64,000 bases of DNA, taken from assembly GCF_024586455.1 (NCBI RefSeq), contig NW_026094248.1:1-64000 (forward strand), written 5' to 3'. The notes under the pieces are model-generated. The model worked only from the letters and a program-made list of their open reading frames with translations. It ran no database searches and was not told the DNA's origin. This document shows positions 35,096 to 47,478 of the stretch, in pieces. Made by a program: the position numbers and the translations under genes. The stretch's first letter is position 1. Each line of letters begins with the position of its first letter. This DNA comes from Bactrocera neohumeralis (Eukaryota > Arthropoda > Insecta > Diptera > Tephritidae).

Positions 35096-35370
35096 TGGGT
35101 GATCAGTTGCGAGATTTCCTACTCTTTTAAAGGAGAAACACAGAAATTTCAAATTTAATGGGAAATACTTTTTATCTTTCGAATGAACATTTATTGGCAT
35201 TTATTTTTTTAAAGACTATCTTTCAAATGTTGGCCACGGCTATGTCTCAGATGGAAAATTCGTTCAGTCCAATGGGTGATGTTTTGCTTCAAGCCCTGAA
35301 TCGAAACGGGATTATCCGCATAGACCTTAGATTTCACATATGTCAGGATCTTGCTGGCAAATTAATCTTC
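35096..35370 (-). repeat. rosa-type mariner terminal fragment
   Basis: Starts GGGTGATCAGTTGCGAG and runs parallel to 59173-59430: TTTAAAGGAGAAACACAGAA, TCAAATTTAATGG, then a stretch equivalent to the transposase C-terminus on the minus strand. Only the 3' terminal ~270 bp remain. Confidence 0.6.
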
Positions 35371-35544
35371 TCTGGAAAAATAACTCAAGACCAAATTTAG
35401 CCAAATTGGTCCAGCCATTCTCCAGCTTGAGCGAGATTAAGGAACAGCAATTAATTTTTATATATGTACTATAAATATATAGATTAGAGCAATATAATTT
35501 AAATTTAATTAAGAAAGGATTTCAATACTTTGAGACACATTATT

Positions 35545-35895
35545 AGGTCTCTCGTTTGTTCCCTCTCTATGACGGCCTTCAGTGAATTTTGGGTTTTTCG
35601 GTTTCGGCTAATTTTTGTAGCGCCGTCCATTAGATTGTTGGACAGTTTCAACGTCATACTCAAAAATTCACTTCTCGTCGCCATTTATGCTGCCTTGGAT
35701 GAATGTAGGATCTTCAAGTTGTAGACAAACGACATCGCATAAGAGAACGACTACTCCACGTCTTTTGGAGCCCATTATTGACAACTACTTCATACCCGAA
35801 ATATTAATTAGTATGTGTTGAGGCGATTTATCAAAGATTTGGAGATCGTCTGTTATTCGATTGATTCCGACATGAATGTTTTACTCTGTTATAGT
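35545..35895 (-). pseudogene. Family B mariner transposase fragment
   Basis: Minus strand: INRITDDLQIFDKSPQHILINI (second helix-turn-helix), then DPTFIQGSINGDEK with the first catalytic Asp region, EYDVETVQQSNGRR and KPKNPKF. The order and spacing match the family B transposase from linker to the first catalytic block. The rest is absent. Confidence 0.7.
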
Positions 35896-37214
35896 CATTA
35901 ACAGTGTTCACATTAGATGGTATTCTCTACAAATGATGGAAAAGAACCCAATATATTTTCAGATTACCATTCATACAATGAACTCATAACAATACTATGC
36001 GAATAGCGTTTTGAGCTTTTAAATTATCATTATTATTATTTTCTTAAACTTCTTCTTTTTTCCGCCAGTCCTAGCTGAAAAAGCACTGACACACCACACA
36101 ACTTTATTAACGGATATGCCTTACATATAATGGGAGAATTAAGTGGAAATTAGTGTATGCTTTCATACTGCAACAACAATAGTATTATGCTTTTAATATA
36201 CGATCAGTTAAACGTTCAGCATTAAATATGATATGTCTAAATTGTGTTGCTAGAAAGCCAGTAGGGTCACAACTCATACATTGTACTCGTATACAAAGAA
36301 TTATACACGCTGTGCAACAACAAAACAATGTCATGTGTAAATGCGATTAACCTCAATACAAAGTTCAAGTGTTGCCACAAAGCGGGCGCCACACAGTACG
36401 TGGAAAACGCGATAATAGAAATATATATGTTTTTGTCGGGTATGTACTTTGTACCATATATACTTGTTTACATATTTACATGTATGCAAATCCTCCATAC
36501 ACACACCTTACTTTTTTAACTTAACTGACGTATTCGATTTCATTTCAAATGCAAGGCGATATTAATATGTAACATTGTAAGGGTGTGTGTGCGTGCATTT
36601 GACAAGTTAGTCTATGATTGACATAACTATATAGACTTACAAGCATGATAAAATACATAGCTCGACAAAAGCAGCTATAATCACTTGATATGTTGCACAC
36701 ATTTAGGCGTGTAAACATTTGAAATGGCTGCACGCTTGCACATATTGACATTGACAAACACTCGCTCGAGACAATAAGCCTCGCTCAGTCGGTTTGGCAG
36801 GCAGAGTCAGAGGCTTTTAGGAAGCCACAAACTCAGTCAATCTATCACTCTGTCAGTGATTCAGTCAATCCAGCGCACACGCCTCACAATGCAGTCAGCT
36901 AGTTGCACTTACAAATAGCAATCCAGGGCAAAGTCACTCGTTTAGCTAAGTATTTGTTTTATTTGTTCGCTAGTTGGGAATTCCCTGTGCTGTGGGTGGC
37001 TGGTGGTCTGAGCAGAGAAGCATACAAATTTGTTGAGCGTTCCTTTTAATAGCTGGCTTCATGCCACTCGATTAATGTCAAAAGTTTTAACTGATTTACT
37101 AAATAATATTTGATATTTCAAATATATTTTTAGTTTTTATTATAGAAGGCGAATGCAGTGGCGACTCTATATGGTAAGTAAACTGAGTGACCCTACTGTT
37201 GCAAAAAGTGCCAA
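35896..37214. other. Spacer, possible regulatory DNA
   Basis: No gene. Around 36783-36900 the word TCAGTC or close variants recurs several times. Confidence 0.35.
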
Positions 37215-37265
37215 AAGTCAAGCTTCTGGACTAGAATTTATTCGAGCTAGTCGCGGCGTTCACTT
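37215..37265 (+). pseudogene. Short transposase C-terminal fragment
   Basis: Reads SGLEFIRASRGVHFP, a 45-bp echo of the motif at 11480-11665. It is too short to classify. Confidence 0.35.
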
Positions 37266-37574
37266 TCCACAATTTTTAGTAGTTTGTGTAAAAACCCTCT
37301 TAACAATTTTGCATCGAAAAATTTTGTATTATAGTTATGTTTCTGAAAATAAATATCAAATACATAATTTTGAAAAAATCCGAACGGTTAGCGTAACAAT
37401 TTTTGACTTGGCTTCTGAAAAAAAAAAAGGCTGTGATTTATTAAAAAAACGAAAATATTGTTAGTTTCAAACTTACTGAGGGTATATATATGTACATATA
37501 TCAGTTTACCTTAAAAACATAACACTTTTTCATGTGGTATAATTTAAATAGTATTCAGAGACCCAAATTAAAAA

Positions 37575-38620
37575 TTGAGGGGGTATTTGACCGTATAAAT
37601 TTGAAAAAAATCGAAAATTTAGCGCTCCGTATGAAACATAAAACGCGTTCTTTTCGAAACTATATTTTTTGATGCGGTCGCCATAATATGTCAAATTCTA
37701 CTGTCCGATTTCCTTAAGGGGTACTCTCATGTGAACCCATACATTTTACCACTTTTTAGGAACATTTTTTTATGCGACAACAAAATTCAACCATTTTAAT
37801 TTTTTAATATATTTTTATTTGTATTTTGAAATGTACAAAAAAACTTTTTTTTTCGTTTTTTACATTTTAATATATTTTTTTTTAAATCAAAGTAGTCCCC
37901 AACAAAAAAAAGTAGTTCACTGGTCATGGTGATAGCGGCTGTTCATGTTGTCTGAAATAAAAAAATCGAATGGATTATTATTCAGTAGTTCTGCGGCTAT
38001 CGTCCCTACCAAATATAACCTTTCATTAAATTTCATTAAAAAAACATGTCGAACTGCAAAAAAACGTCATGAAATTCTTGTTTTTTTCCTTAAAAATCGT
38101 TTAAAAAAATATGAAAATATTTTCGAAAATAAACAATTCTGGTAGGGCGATAACTATAAATGAGTAGAAGAACATATGTAAATTTTAAAGCAATCGGTTG
38201 AATACTTTTTTTTTAGGACCATGACAGTTTCAGAAAATGATGATTCGAGAAAAATGCGTTTAGAAACGTAGCAGCTGCAGACTTGTCATGGCGCCTGGTA
38301 GACAGTCGCTTACGACACGTCGGCGACTATGAGCTGTAACTTATCAAATACTATGAATTTCGGTCTGAATTTTTCACAGCATGTTTTCAATAGGTTTTAC
38401 TGCCAAAATATAAAAATATAAAAAAAATCAATTTTTCGATGTGATTACATGAGAATACCCCCTTAAAATGTGGCATGAAAAGTCTTTAAATACCTCCCTT
38501 TTACATAAAGGAACAAAAAATGAAAAATGAAATTTAATTTTGTAACCTTTGCAAAAGTTCGAAAAATTTAAAAAAGTAGTAACAAATCGATCTTTTCTTG
38601 AGTAGTCGCCATTTCATTAA
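37575..38620 (+). mobile_element. TTAA-family element, outer copy, interrupted
   Basis: The left end GAGGGGGTATTTGACCGTAT and core ATAAAACGCGTTCTTTTCG, then TACTGTCCGATTTCCTTAA, follow the plan of the 45266-45997 copy. The sequence is split after CCTTAA by the nested copy at 37714-38466 and resumes with TTAAAATGTGGCATGAAAAG and AGTAGTCGCCATTTC. The right end is lost at the junction with the F1 repeat near 38622. Confidence 0.7.
37714..38466 (-). mobile_element. TTAA-flanked inverted-repeat element, nested copy
   Basis: TTAA at 37714-37717 and 38463-38466. Ends are GGGGTACTCTCATGTGA on the left and, reversed, GGGGGTATTCTCATGTAA on the right. The family core appears on the minus strand (AAACGCATTTTTCTCG and CAACCGATTGCTTTAAA), so this copy is inverted relative to its host repeat. 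No gene inside. Confidence 0.8.
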
Positions 38621-38621
38621 T

Positions 38622-39355
38622 TTTTATGCTCTTGCAACCAGTTCCAGAGTATAACAGTTTTATTTACAAACGGTTGTGCTCATCACCTAAAGCTAATCAA
38701 TATAGATATAGGGTTATGTATATATAAATAATCCGGTTGACGAGAAAAATGTAAATCCAGTGGACTGTCTGCCTGTCCGAACTTACGTTCGTCCGCGCAA
38801 GCTGTAAGTTGAGTAAAAATTGAGATGTCTTGACGAAACTTGTTATACAGCTCCCTTAGTAACAAAACATTTCATTATTATTCGAAAACCTATAAAGTGC
38901 CATAAATAAGGACTAAATTACGATATAAAACTGTAATTTGGCACAGGGGATCGAATTAGCAAGAGGCACCTGTGGAGAAAATTTTTTAAAAATTTTCTAA
39001 TAAGTTTAATGTACATAAATTTAAGCCATTAAAATTACACCAACCAAATTTGCCTAGTGCGAATATTGTAAGAACTTCCATCAACAGTGTGAAAAGGGAT
39101 GAAATCGGAAGATAACTCCGCTCACTCCCCATATAACGGTACTGTTCAAAACTACTAAAATCGCAATAAATCATTAATTAAATACACCTGAGACATTAAA
39201 TTTCACCACCGAGATGGTATGAGAAAGTTTTTTTGGGAGCTGCTGTGAAATTTGGCGATGAACGAGGCACCGGCCTCTTTTTGGTGAAATCACATAAATT
39301 TTTTTTCGAACAGTCGGCTGACTTTGCTCCATACAGATTGGTGATTGTATGTGAG
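38622..39355 (+). repeat. F1 interspersed repeat, diverged copy
   Basis: Starts TGCTCTTGCAACCAGTTCCA and shares many blocks with 39393-40472: AGATATAGGGTTATGTATAT, GCAAGCTGTAAGTTGAGTAA, ACCTATAAAGTGCCATAAAT. Divergence is marked and no coding frame is present. Confidence 0.6.
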
Positions 39356-39392
39356 TTACCTTTATGAATGTTTAGTTAGCCATTCACTTGTT

Positions 39393-40472
39393 ATACTCTC
39401 GCAACAATGTTGCTAACGAGAGATTATAGTTTTGTTCACATAACGGTTGTTTGTAAGTCCTAAAACTAAAAGAGTCAGATATAGGGTTATATATACCAAA
39501 GTGATCAGGGCGATGAGTAGAGTCGAAATCCGGACGTCTGTCTGTCCGTCCGTCTGTCCGTCCGTCTGTCCGTCCGTCCGTGCAAGCTGTAACTTGAGTA
39601 AAAATTGAGATATCATGATGAAACTTGGTACACGTATTCCTTGGCTCCATAAGAAGGTTAAGTTCGAAGATGGGCAAAATCGGCCTACTGCCACGCCCAC
39701 AAATGGCGGAAACCGAAAACCTATAAAGTGTCATAACTAAGCCATAAATAAAGATATTAAAGTGAAATTTGGCACAAAGGATCGCATTAGGGAGGGGCAT
39801 ATTTGGACGCAATTGTTTTGGAAAAGTGGGCGTGGCCCCGCCCCCTACTAAGTTTTTTGTACATATCTCGGAAACTACTATAGCTATGTCAACTAAACTC
39901 TATAGAGTCGTTTTCTTCAGGCATTTCCATATACAGTTCAAAAATGGAAGAAATCGGATAATAACCACGCCCACCTCCCATACAAAGGTTATGTTCAAAA
40001 TCACTAAAAAGTGCGTTAACCGACTAACAAAAAACGTCAGAAACACTAAATTTTACGGAAGAAAATGCAGCAGGAAGCTGCATCCAGGCTTTTTTTAAAA
40101 ATTGAAAATGGGCGTGGCGCCGCCCACTTATGGACCAAGAACCATATCTCAGGAACTACTAGACCGATTTCAATGAAATTTGGTATATAATATTTTCTTA
40201 ACACCCTGATGACATGTACGAAATATGGGTGAAATCGGTTCGCAACCACGCCTTCTTCCAATATAACGCAATTTTGAATTCCATCTGATGCCTTCTCTGT
40301 ATAATACGAGTATAAACATTAGGAACCAATGATGATAGCGGAATAAAACTTTACAAAAATACGGTATTTGAAAAATATGTAAATGACGTATTATGAAATC
40401 TCGATTATCACTTTACCATGCGAGAGTATAAAATGTTCGGTGACACCCGAACTTAGCCCTTCCTTACTTGTT
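39393..40472 (+). repeat. F1 interspersed repeat, long copy
   Basis: A 1.08-kb repeat from TATACTCTCGCAACAATGTT (which can fold with the nearby AACGAGAG) to the other hairpin-forming end: GCGAGAGTATAAAATGTTCG, GACACCCGAACTTAGCCCTT, CCTTACTTGTTTTT. It contains several GGGCGTGGC/GCCACGCCC blocks. There is no transposase and no long frame. Other copies or parts are at 16635-16870, 38622-39355, 48558-51480 (split) and 56203-56290. Class unknown; the recurring sequence is one I recall from tephritid genomes. Confidence 0.75.
39536..39580 (+). repeat. (TCTGTCCGTCCG)n simple repeat in F1
   Basis: Interleaved TCTG/TCCG tetramers within the F1 copy. Confidence 0.85.
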
Positions 40473-41884
40473 TTTAAAATAATTTTGTGTATTTTTGAAA
40501 AACAAATAAACAAATGATAAAAAATAGATTTTAAAAATATTATATATTCCTTTTTAGCATTTGCCAAAAACGTTCGAAATTTGGGTCACTAGACTTGAAA
40601 ACCTCTTTAAAAGAATCGAAATTCAGACCGATGCATTAGACGAAAGCAACCGTAAAGGCGCTACCACTATTATTCAGTAGACTGTTGCCCAAAGTTTGTC
40701 TGCGGTCACAAGCACAAAACATTAGAGGTTCGTGCGTTAAGTAACATCTGCTTAAGTCATTTGCGGTTTGCACAGCTGTCGAAGAATGATGATGATGCGG
40801 GTAATACAGACTGATTAGGTGAAAAGGAGAAACAGAACTTGTTGTTGTGGATAGTACGTTACCGAGCATTTCAACGTGGTTCGCATTAAGTCAATGCGCT
40901 AAAATTCATCAAACAAACGGAAGAGTGGGAGAAACGAGGCTACCACAGGTTTTTGCGGTTAAGTGCGGAAAATTGTTAGATGTAACGGTAATGTTTCGAC
41001 GGTGCAGCGCCGTCTGACCGTTGGCGGCTGTAATTGCTCGCTTTTCGCATAATAATTCGCCGGAAATGGGTCACTTTAATGACAGTGCAGCTTAGTAACT
41101 GAAGTGAGTAGTTGGTTGGCTCGATGACTTGGTAGCTCACTAACTCACTTATTCAACCAACCAACTTAACATGGTACTATCTGGAGTGCCACTCGTGTAG
41201 TCTGCCGACGGCGTTGCACGGGCATATGCTAAGTGTGTGGCCGTTCATTTAGGAGATTTTCCCTCTAATATCGGTGTTTGCTTTGTTGTTTATCATCTTT
41301 GGCTTAAACGCGTCCAAATACTTTGTATTATCCATTTTCTACTTGTTAAAAGCTCACATTGACTTTCGTCCTTCGATTTGTCGTTCAACACTTTATTTCC
41401 ATTTCAGTTATGTTTTAAATTTCGTTTTTATTTCACCCCTTTATGCAGGCGACAAAAACTGTTAAGGGTATACAAGAACACAGTGTAGTCGACTGTTTGG
41501 CTTTGCAGTTCCACGAAATCAATTAACTTAGCCAAAGTGCCGAACTAATGGAACGAACTTAAATTTTTAATTACAAAATTTAAAGTTTTATTTACCGGTA
41601 GTGGCTCCAAATTGTACTTTTACTTAGTTTAAAGTGAAACAGTAGGGAAAATTTTTCGAAAACACTTTGTGGTATAGTTAGACACCACGTAAAAGCTAGT
41701 ATAAGGTGTAGCTGTCTCTTTTGATTTCATTGAACTTCAGGAGCACAAATTGTAATCTGTATTGTACAAAGCTTCGTTATTATTCGTGAACATGGTGCGT
41801 TGAGGTTTTTAGCTCAGTCTGCGGGATTACTCTTGACAGCTACTCTTCCTTGAATACTCTGAAAGGTAAAGAGAAACTCTGCTG
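40473..41884. other. Unique-looking spacer
   Basis: Less AT-rich than most of the window and free of recognised transposons over 40620-41880. It contains a 10-bp perfect inverted repeat, AGTTGGTTGG (41110-41119) and CCAACCAACT (41157-41166). No gene seen; it may be regulatory. Confidence 0.35.
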
Positions 41885-42957
41885 CTGGACATCAGTGTTG
41901 TTTGAGATCAGATCTTCGAGCAGAACGCCTAATGGGTCATACGGGCGCAACTGCGGTGGATAGTCTAGGAAACATGCAGCTTGCGGTTTGGAGTCAAGTT
42001 AAGGTGGAATTTGTACCGAAGGCCGAAAAGAGTGGCACAGTACAAAGTTATCGAGAAAGGTTAAAGTTTCGATCCTGGTGGTAAATAAATCACTAAAAGA
42101 GCTCGAAGAACGTGGCTATCTTGTCTTAACCTACGCTGATGATGTTGTTCTTATGGTAATGGGAAAATAACATAGTAGCGGCTTAGCCGTCAACCCAATT
42201 AAAACTGATTTGGTTTTCATTACCAGGAGGTATAAAATCCCAATATATTTATCCCTCATTCGGAGTTTCACGTCTTCATCTGTTGATAGGTGAAGTACCT
42301 AGGGCTTATCCTTTATTGAAAGCCTTTATAGAAAGCCTTAATGGAGACAACGGTTTTCTTAATTAGCTGTAGATGAGCTATAAGAGAAAGGTGAGATCTC
42401 CCACCATTGGTGGTGTTTTGGTTCTACGAAATCTTAGTCAGAACAATATTATTCTATGGTGTATTGCGTTTAAAAAGGTTCATCTTCCTTAAAGGCCTTA
42501 ACGTGTTCATAGAGCGGCTCTAATCGGCATCCTCAAAACACTACGGATCACATCAATACCATTTTTCACATGGCATTTGTATTGCTGCGCTCTAAGCTTC
42601 AGTGAAGCTGTTGAACGCAAGTTGTCAAATTTGTGTAGAAGAGTGTGAAGTGGAAACGTTCAGGCACTTCTGCATTCTCCGGCCTTTGGAGGACGGAGGA
42701 TGAAACATCTCGGTAGTCTTAACTTTAGCGAACCAGGAGACTAAGCGAAACTGACAATATCCGTCTCAATAACAATTTGTGATAAGATCAACCGCTTTGT
42801 CAATTTCAAACGCATAAGATATATTATACAGGTGTTATAGGTGTCACAAAGAACCGCCGTTCTTAGCTGTCCAAGTGAAATCCTCGTTAGGATCGCTCTC
42901 TTAACATAACCTAGCCCAGAATTTCGTCTTATTACAAAAAAAAAAAAAAAAAAAAAA
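41885..42957 (+). pseudogene. LINE, 5' truncated, with 3' UTR and poly(A)
   Basis: Broken frames give a reverse transcriptase remnant with the catalytic box TYADDVVLM (YADD at 42132-42143), then SGLAVNPIKTDLVF, and later ILVRTILFYGVL. A deletion leads to the C-terminal Cys/His motif, CQICVEECEVETFRHFCILRP near 42624, stop, and a ~250-bp 3' UTR. The A-run at 42936-42957 (22 A) fits the poly(A) tail. It is a typical dead-on-arrival copy of an R1/Jockey-group element. Confidence 0.7.
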
Positions 42958-45265
42958 TTGCAAAAGAGTAAACGAAGCAATTATTTATAAAAAGAAAGAG
43001 ATATCGTTTCCAACACGAATCGGAACTTAGTTTTGGATGGTCGTGTTATGAGAAGCAAAACTGGAAAGGAAATCGTTAAGAGATTTAATGGCGCCGTATT
43101 TTAAAAAGTTGTTCAGATATATACTATGTATTCTGGAGTTGGAGAGAAAATAACAGCTGCTGAATAGATCCTAAGCTCTACGCAAAATTAGCTGATTTTC
43201 CAGTAGAGTACATAGTAGCCAAAAACAACGATCTAGTTGAGTGCAGTTTAATATGTCTGAGAAGTTTAGATAAACTGAATTATTCGAGCTTCTATTGGAG
43301 AATTTCTCAGCCCTACAATTTATCGCTATATCACAGTCGAAAAAGTCTGCTTGAATTTCTATACGGCATTGAGCTCTGTAGTTCAGCTAACTAAAAGCTT
43401 TATTTTTCAGAGAGAATTTAAATTAATTACGCAGATTTATTTAATTGCGAAATTCAGATTAAATATTGACGAGAAATGTATCGACGAACTGGATGTGATA
43501 TCATACGGTATAACGATTATACAAACAGATTACACCTTGCTGTCAGAATTCTCACTCAAACCTCATAAATTCAGATATTTACCAAACATTGTGTCCTACA
43601 ATTAGTCAAAAACTTCAGATGGAACCTCTCACTCTACTTACTTGATGTCAGTTGAGCGAAGTTTAAAATTATCTATCGAATTTTAAATGCATAATGGAGG
43701 GTTAAAGCCCTTAATCGACTTTGACTAATTAGAAACCCAACACAGAAGAGAATATTTTCCTACTTAAACACTGACAAGGCCACAAAATCATCAGGAAATT
43801 GTATCTTCAAAGGCTTACGACTTCAATCGCGTTCGAACGCTACGAAAATGACTGGCGAAGAAAAATAGATTTATTACGATAGCCCTAAACGAAATTTTGA
43901 AATTTGAATTGGGTATCGAAAATTGGCTTGATTCACTATTGGCTGCCAAGCCAGCGTCGTGGGTTTTGGAAGGCAGTCCACTAATTGCCAAAAAGATGCA
44001 AAAATATTATACATAGCTCCATAGAAACTGTGCTTTCAATAGTACGATCAAATTAATATAGCTAATATATAGCCTATATAAGAAGGCATATATCGTATAT
44101 ATATGTATGTATAAATAATCTTTTATTTTGCACATCAGTTTAAATGCATTAAAGTTCGCCCAACTGTCTTTGGGTTGCAGAAACTAGACCATGTCGAGTA
44201 AAGTGTAAATGGGTCTGGCACAGACGGCGCCATGCCATGAAACGTGCTAAGCGCTACGCAAATTGTTGAAAAGCAATTCGCCAAAGCATGTCTGGCGACG
44301 CATTCGGAATGCAACGAACCAATACTTTGCATATGGCGCAAGGCCGCGGTATTGCATGAGAGTTGCAAGAGTGTGTGGTACCCTGAGTTGCTGCATTGCT
44401 ATAGAGTTCTAAATATAAACGCATTTGTTGGCGGTATACGAAAATAGCCATGTCTGGCAAAGCAATAATGCATAGTAAAACGCACTTTCAAGAGCCCACT
44501 GGAAACTAACTGAGTGGCAAAGGTTAAGTCGATGTAAATGATTTAACCGCGTGCCGATAAATACTATACATATGTATATATTAAACCGGAAAAAGACAGA
44601 CAAATATTCTTAAAAAGTTAGAGGTCCCGATGAACTGTCTCCGTGTCTTTTTGGTGCGATGTGCATATTATTGAAAATGTTTGGTGAATTGGTTAGAAAG
44701 AACAGTTTATCTGAGTTCATCTACAATGCTGTTCCAGACAAGTAGCCATAATGTAGTGCACAGTTCATTAAAATGTGTCACATAGTAAGCAATACCACTT
44801 CATTTACATATGTGAGCGATCGCGGTTAGGTCTCATTTATTAGGGACCATGGCGTATGAGTAACATTTGAGCTTAGCAGTCTCTTATTAGTTTCATAAGC
44901 ATGCTTCTTATTTGTCGAGGCGTAGAACTAGGTGTAGCCATTATTTGCATCAGAAAAAGCTCAGTATTTTTCAATTGTATTTTTTGTGTGTGGCATGTGC
45001 AGCCGACACTCCTCTCTTTTCAGCATAATTTCTTTAACATTTGCGATTTTATAGCGGAATTTACTACTCAATCTCGAAAGTAGGCTCTCCAAAACAGAGC
45101 TAAGTTTTTAGTAACCATTGCAAATACAAAAGTTCAGAAGTAACTAATTTTTTTTTTAACTTTTACTTCGTAAGCAATTAGCTGCCGCACGTTCCAACCC
45201 GATCGTAGAACGAGGTTTTACCAATCTATTAAGAAAATGTTTATCGATTATTTTTAAAAATAAAG
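42958..45265. other. Long stretch without recognised gene
   Basis: An 84-codon frame at 43351-43605 and overlapping minus-strand frames at 44135-44460 have no motifs I know. I see no repeats of the families named here. Confidence 0.4.
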
Positions 45266-45997
45266 TTAAGGGGGTATCCTGGTCTAGAAATTTAAAAAAA
45301 TCGAAATCTTTTTTTTTATATTTTCAAAGTTTAACTATTCAAGAATATGTGTAGAAGAGGATTTTTCAAAATTCAAATTATTTTCGGAGATATAGGCATT
45401 TTTCTGACCCGGCATCCAAACTGGTTCGGCCGCAACTAATCGAACAAAAGACTTGACGCGAAACTTTAAACGCGTTTTTTTCAAAACTGACTTTTTCGGA
45501 ACGATACCCACGATTTCTCAGGTTCTACTGGACCGATTTACTTGAAATTTTTACAGAGTCTTCTTTATAGGCTTGTCTATGGTTGGAACTAGCCCCATTG
45601 CCAAATTTTAATTTTTATTATTTTTGAAAAATTCGAAATAGTCAGAAAAAGTGATCCAAAACAACTTTTTTTTTCAGGCAGTCGCCATTTTGTGAAAAAA
45701 TTTTTTTCCCACTTTTCCGTAGTTGCGGCCATTGCGACATTATTCTCGATTAATAATCTTTTTTTTGGGTTTGAAATCATGGGTATGGTCACGTGGAAAT
45801 TTTGAGAGACCCACCACTTCGCCAGCTCAAAATTTTTGAAATTTTTTACTTTTTTCAGTTTTTAACTTTTTTCTGTACTCTTCTAAAATTAACAAATAAC
45901 TAATAAAAAATGGATAGTAAAAATATTAATTGCCTTTTTTTACGACATTTTAAAAATTACCTGAAACTCATGCTTCTAGACCAGAATACCCCCTTAA
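45266..45997 (+). mobile_element. TTAA-flanked inverted-repeat element, best-preserved copy
   Basis: TTAA at 45266-45269 and 45994-45997. Ends: left GGGGGTATCCTGGTCTAGAA, right reversed GGGGGTATTCTGGTCTAGAA, 19 of 20 identical. Core: ACTTTAAACGCGTTTTTTTC near 45463 and TACTGGACCGATTTACTTGA near 45526. Length 724 bp inside the TTAA pair, no coding capacity. Confidence 0.8.
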
Positions 45998-46904
45998 CAG
46001 TACAAGGGTAAGAAAAAAATTGTGCACGATAACTATAATCACAAAGCCTACAGAGATTATGCGTATTCTTCCACAAATGTACAATGCTGTCACCTTGGCG
46101 TATGAGTAACATAATTACCTACGAAATATGGAAGTACTACTTGAAGCTCTCGCAAAACTTCCATTTCATAGATGTGAAGGAAACAGTTGATATTCCATCA
46201 AAATTTACATAGACATATATAACTATGTTCTTTAGGCAAAAGTCATAAATAAATAGTTTGCTTTAAGGAATTGTTGGGTCACCCTAATGACAGTGACCCG
46301 TGCTCCGGATAAAATACATGCATTGCTATTATAAATTTCTTTTTATTTCTTTGCTTGTTAATAGAAGTTGTTAACTCAATTTACTTTGATTTGCGCTGCT
46401 TACGTTTATGCACAGATGTGTTCATACATATATTGTACTCATAGTTTTCATTATTTATGTCATTGCTCAAATCTTGCAAAGAGTAATTATATAAGTACAT
46501 ATGAACAACTTTGCAAATAAATCACTCGATAAGAAATCGTGAACAGGATCACATTGTACATTCATTTGCCTTACACCCCCGTATTTTTTAAATAATAAAA
46601 TACAGCAAGAAAAATGCTTCGTGCTCCAATAGAGATCGTCCGACAAATCACTGATTTTCGCGAGTTTTTCAAATGTTGAAATTAACTAATCGATGCCATT
46701 TTTTATAAATAAATACCTTTATTAGGAATACAAAATGTTTTTTATGTTTATTTTTTAGGTATATTTTTTGGGTATGTTTTTTGGGTAAATAAAAAAAGGT
46801 CCTGTACGATATCCACGATTGCGGCCGCAATTTTTATCATAAAAAAAAAATTTCAAAAGATTATTAATGTGTAGGAAAGTCGCAATCGCGTTAAGGAGAC
46901 TTTT
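45998..46904. other. AT-rich spacer
   Basis: No gene or known repeat recognised. Confidence 0.4.
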
Positions 46905-47296
46905 TTTGACCTAGCAAATGGGACTGGTAGCGAACGAGGGCAAGAAGTATCTCCTGTCATCAAACAAACCATCGTCGCACTCGCAACTTGGCTCCCACGT
47001 GTTGACAGTTATAACTTCGGAGTCGTAGAAAATTTCGTCTATCTTGGAACCAGTATTAACAGCAACAACAACGTCACGTTTGAAATCACACGCAGAACAA
47101 CTCTTACCAACAGGTGTTTCTTCGGAATGGGGAAGCTGAAGACTCTCACTTCGTTGGAAAGACCAGACGGAGAAGGACCTGGCTACAATTCCAATTGGCG
47201 CCGAACAGCGAAAATGAGGAACTGCTGGCGAGCTGCTGCAAACTCGGCTATAACCGCGTAAGCGGTGCCTTCGTCAATAAAGAAGGGGAAGAAAAA
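46905..47296 (+). pseudogene. RTE copy with internal deletion
   Basis: Begins at the region AxxMGLVANEGKxKYLLSSNK and runs to TNRCFFGM. It then jumps across ~400 bp to the C-terminal DQTEKDLATI-like stretch and the 3' terminus ending with AATAAAGAAGGGGAAG. The 3' end is intact and the catalytic core absent. Confidence 0.8.
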
Positions 47297-47359
47297 TGTT
47301 TCGTTTGAATGCTCTTAAGCCCTCTGAACTATATACAACTATACTGGAAAAGAAATTCA

Positions 47360-47478
47360 AAAAACATTAAAAAATTGTAAAAAATCTCGAACGAACTAAA
47401 AAGTTCGAAAAAAAATTGAAGAAAGTATAATGGTAAAGTTTGCGTGGCCACGAGTATAAAATGCCTTGAAAGTTTTCG
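47360..47478 (+). repeat. ~120-bp direct repeat, left copy
   Basis: Nearly identical to 48652-48771; both run from AAAAACATTAAAAAATTG to ATGCCTTGAAAGTTTTCG through GGTAAAGTTTGCGTGGCCAC. Confidence 0.85.

Noticed and set aside
39536..39580. Short regular repeats resembling a CRISPR-like array
   Set aside because: They are tandem TCTG/TCCG tetramers without spacers, in a eukaryotic interspersed repeat.
38622..40472. F1 repeats as Helitrons because of terminal hairpins
   Set aside because: No clear 5'-TC and CTRR-3' ends at an AT target, and no Rep/helicase sequence; the hairpins alone are not enough.
43351..43605. 84-codon frame in gene-free DNA
   Set aside because: AT-rich, no motif, and no splice or promoter context that would support it.
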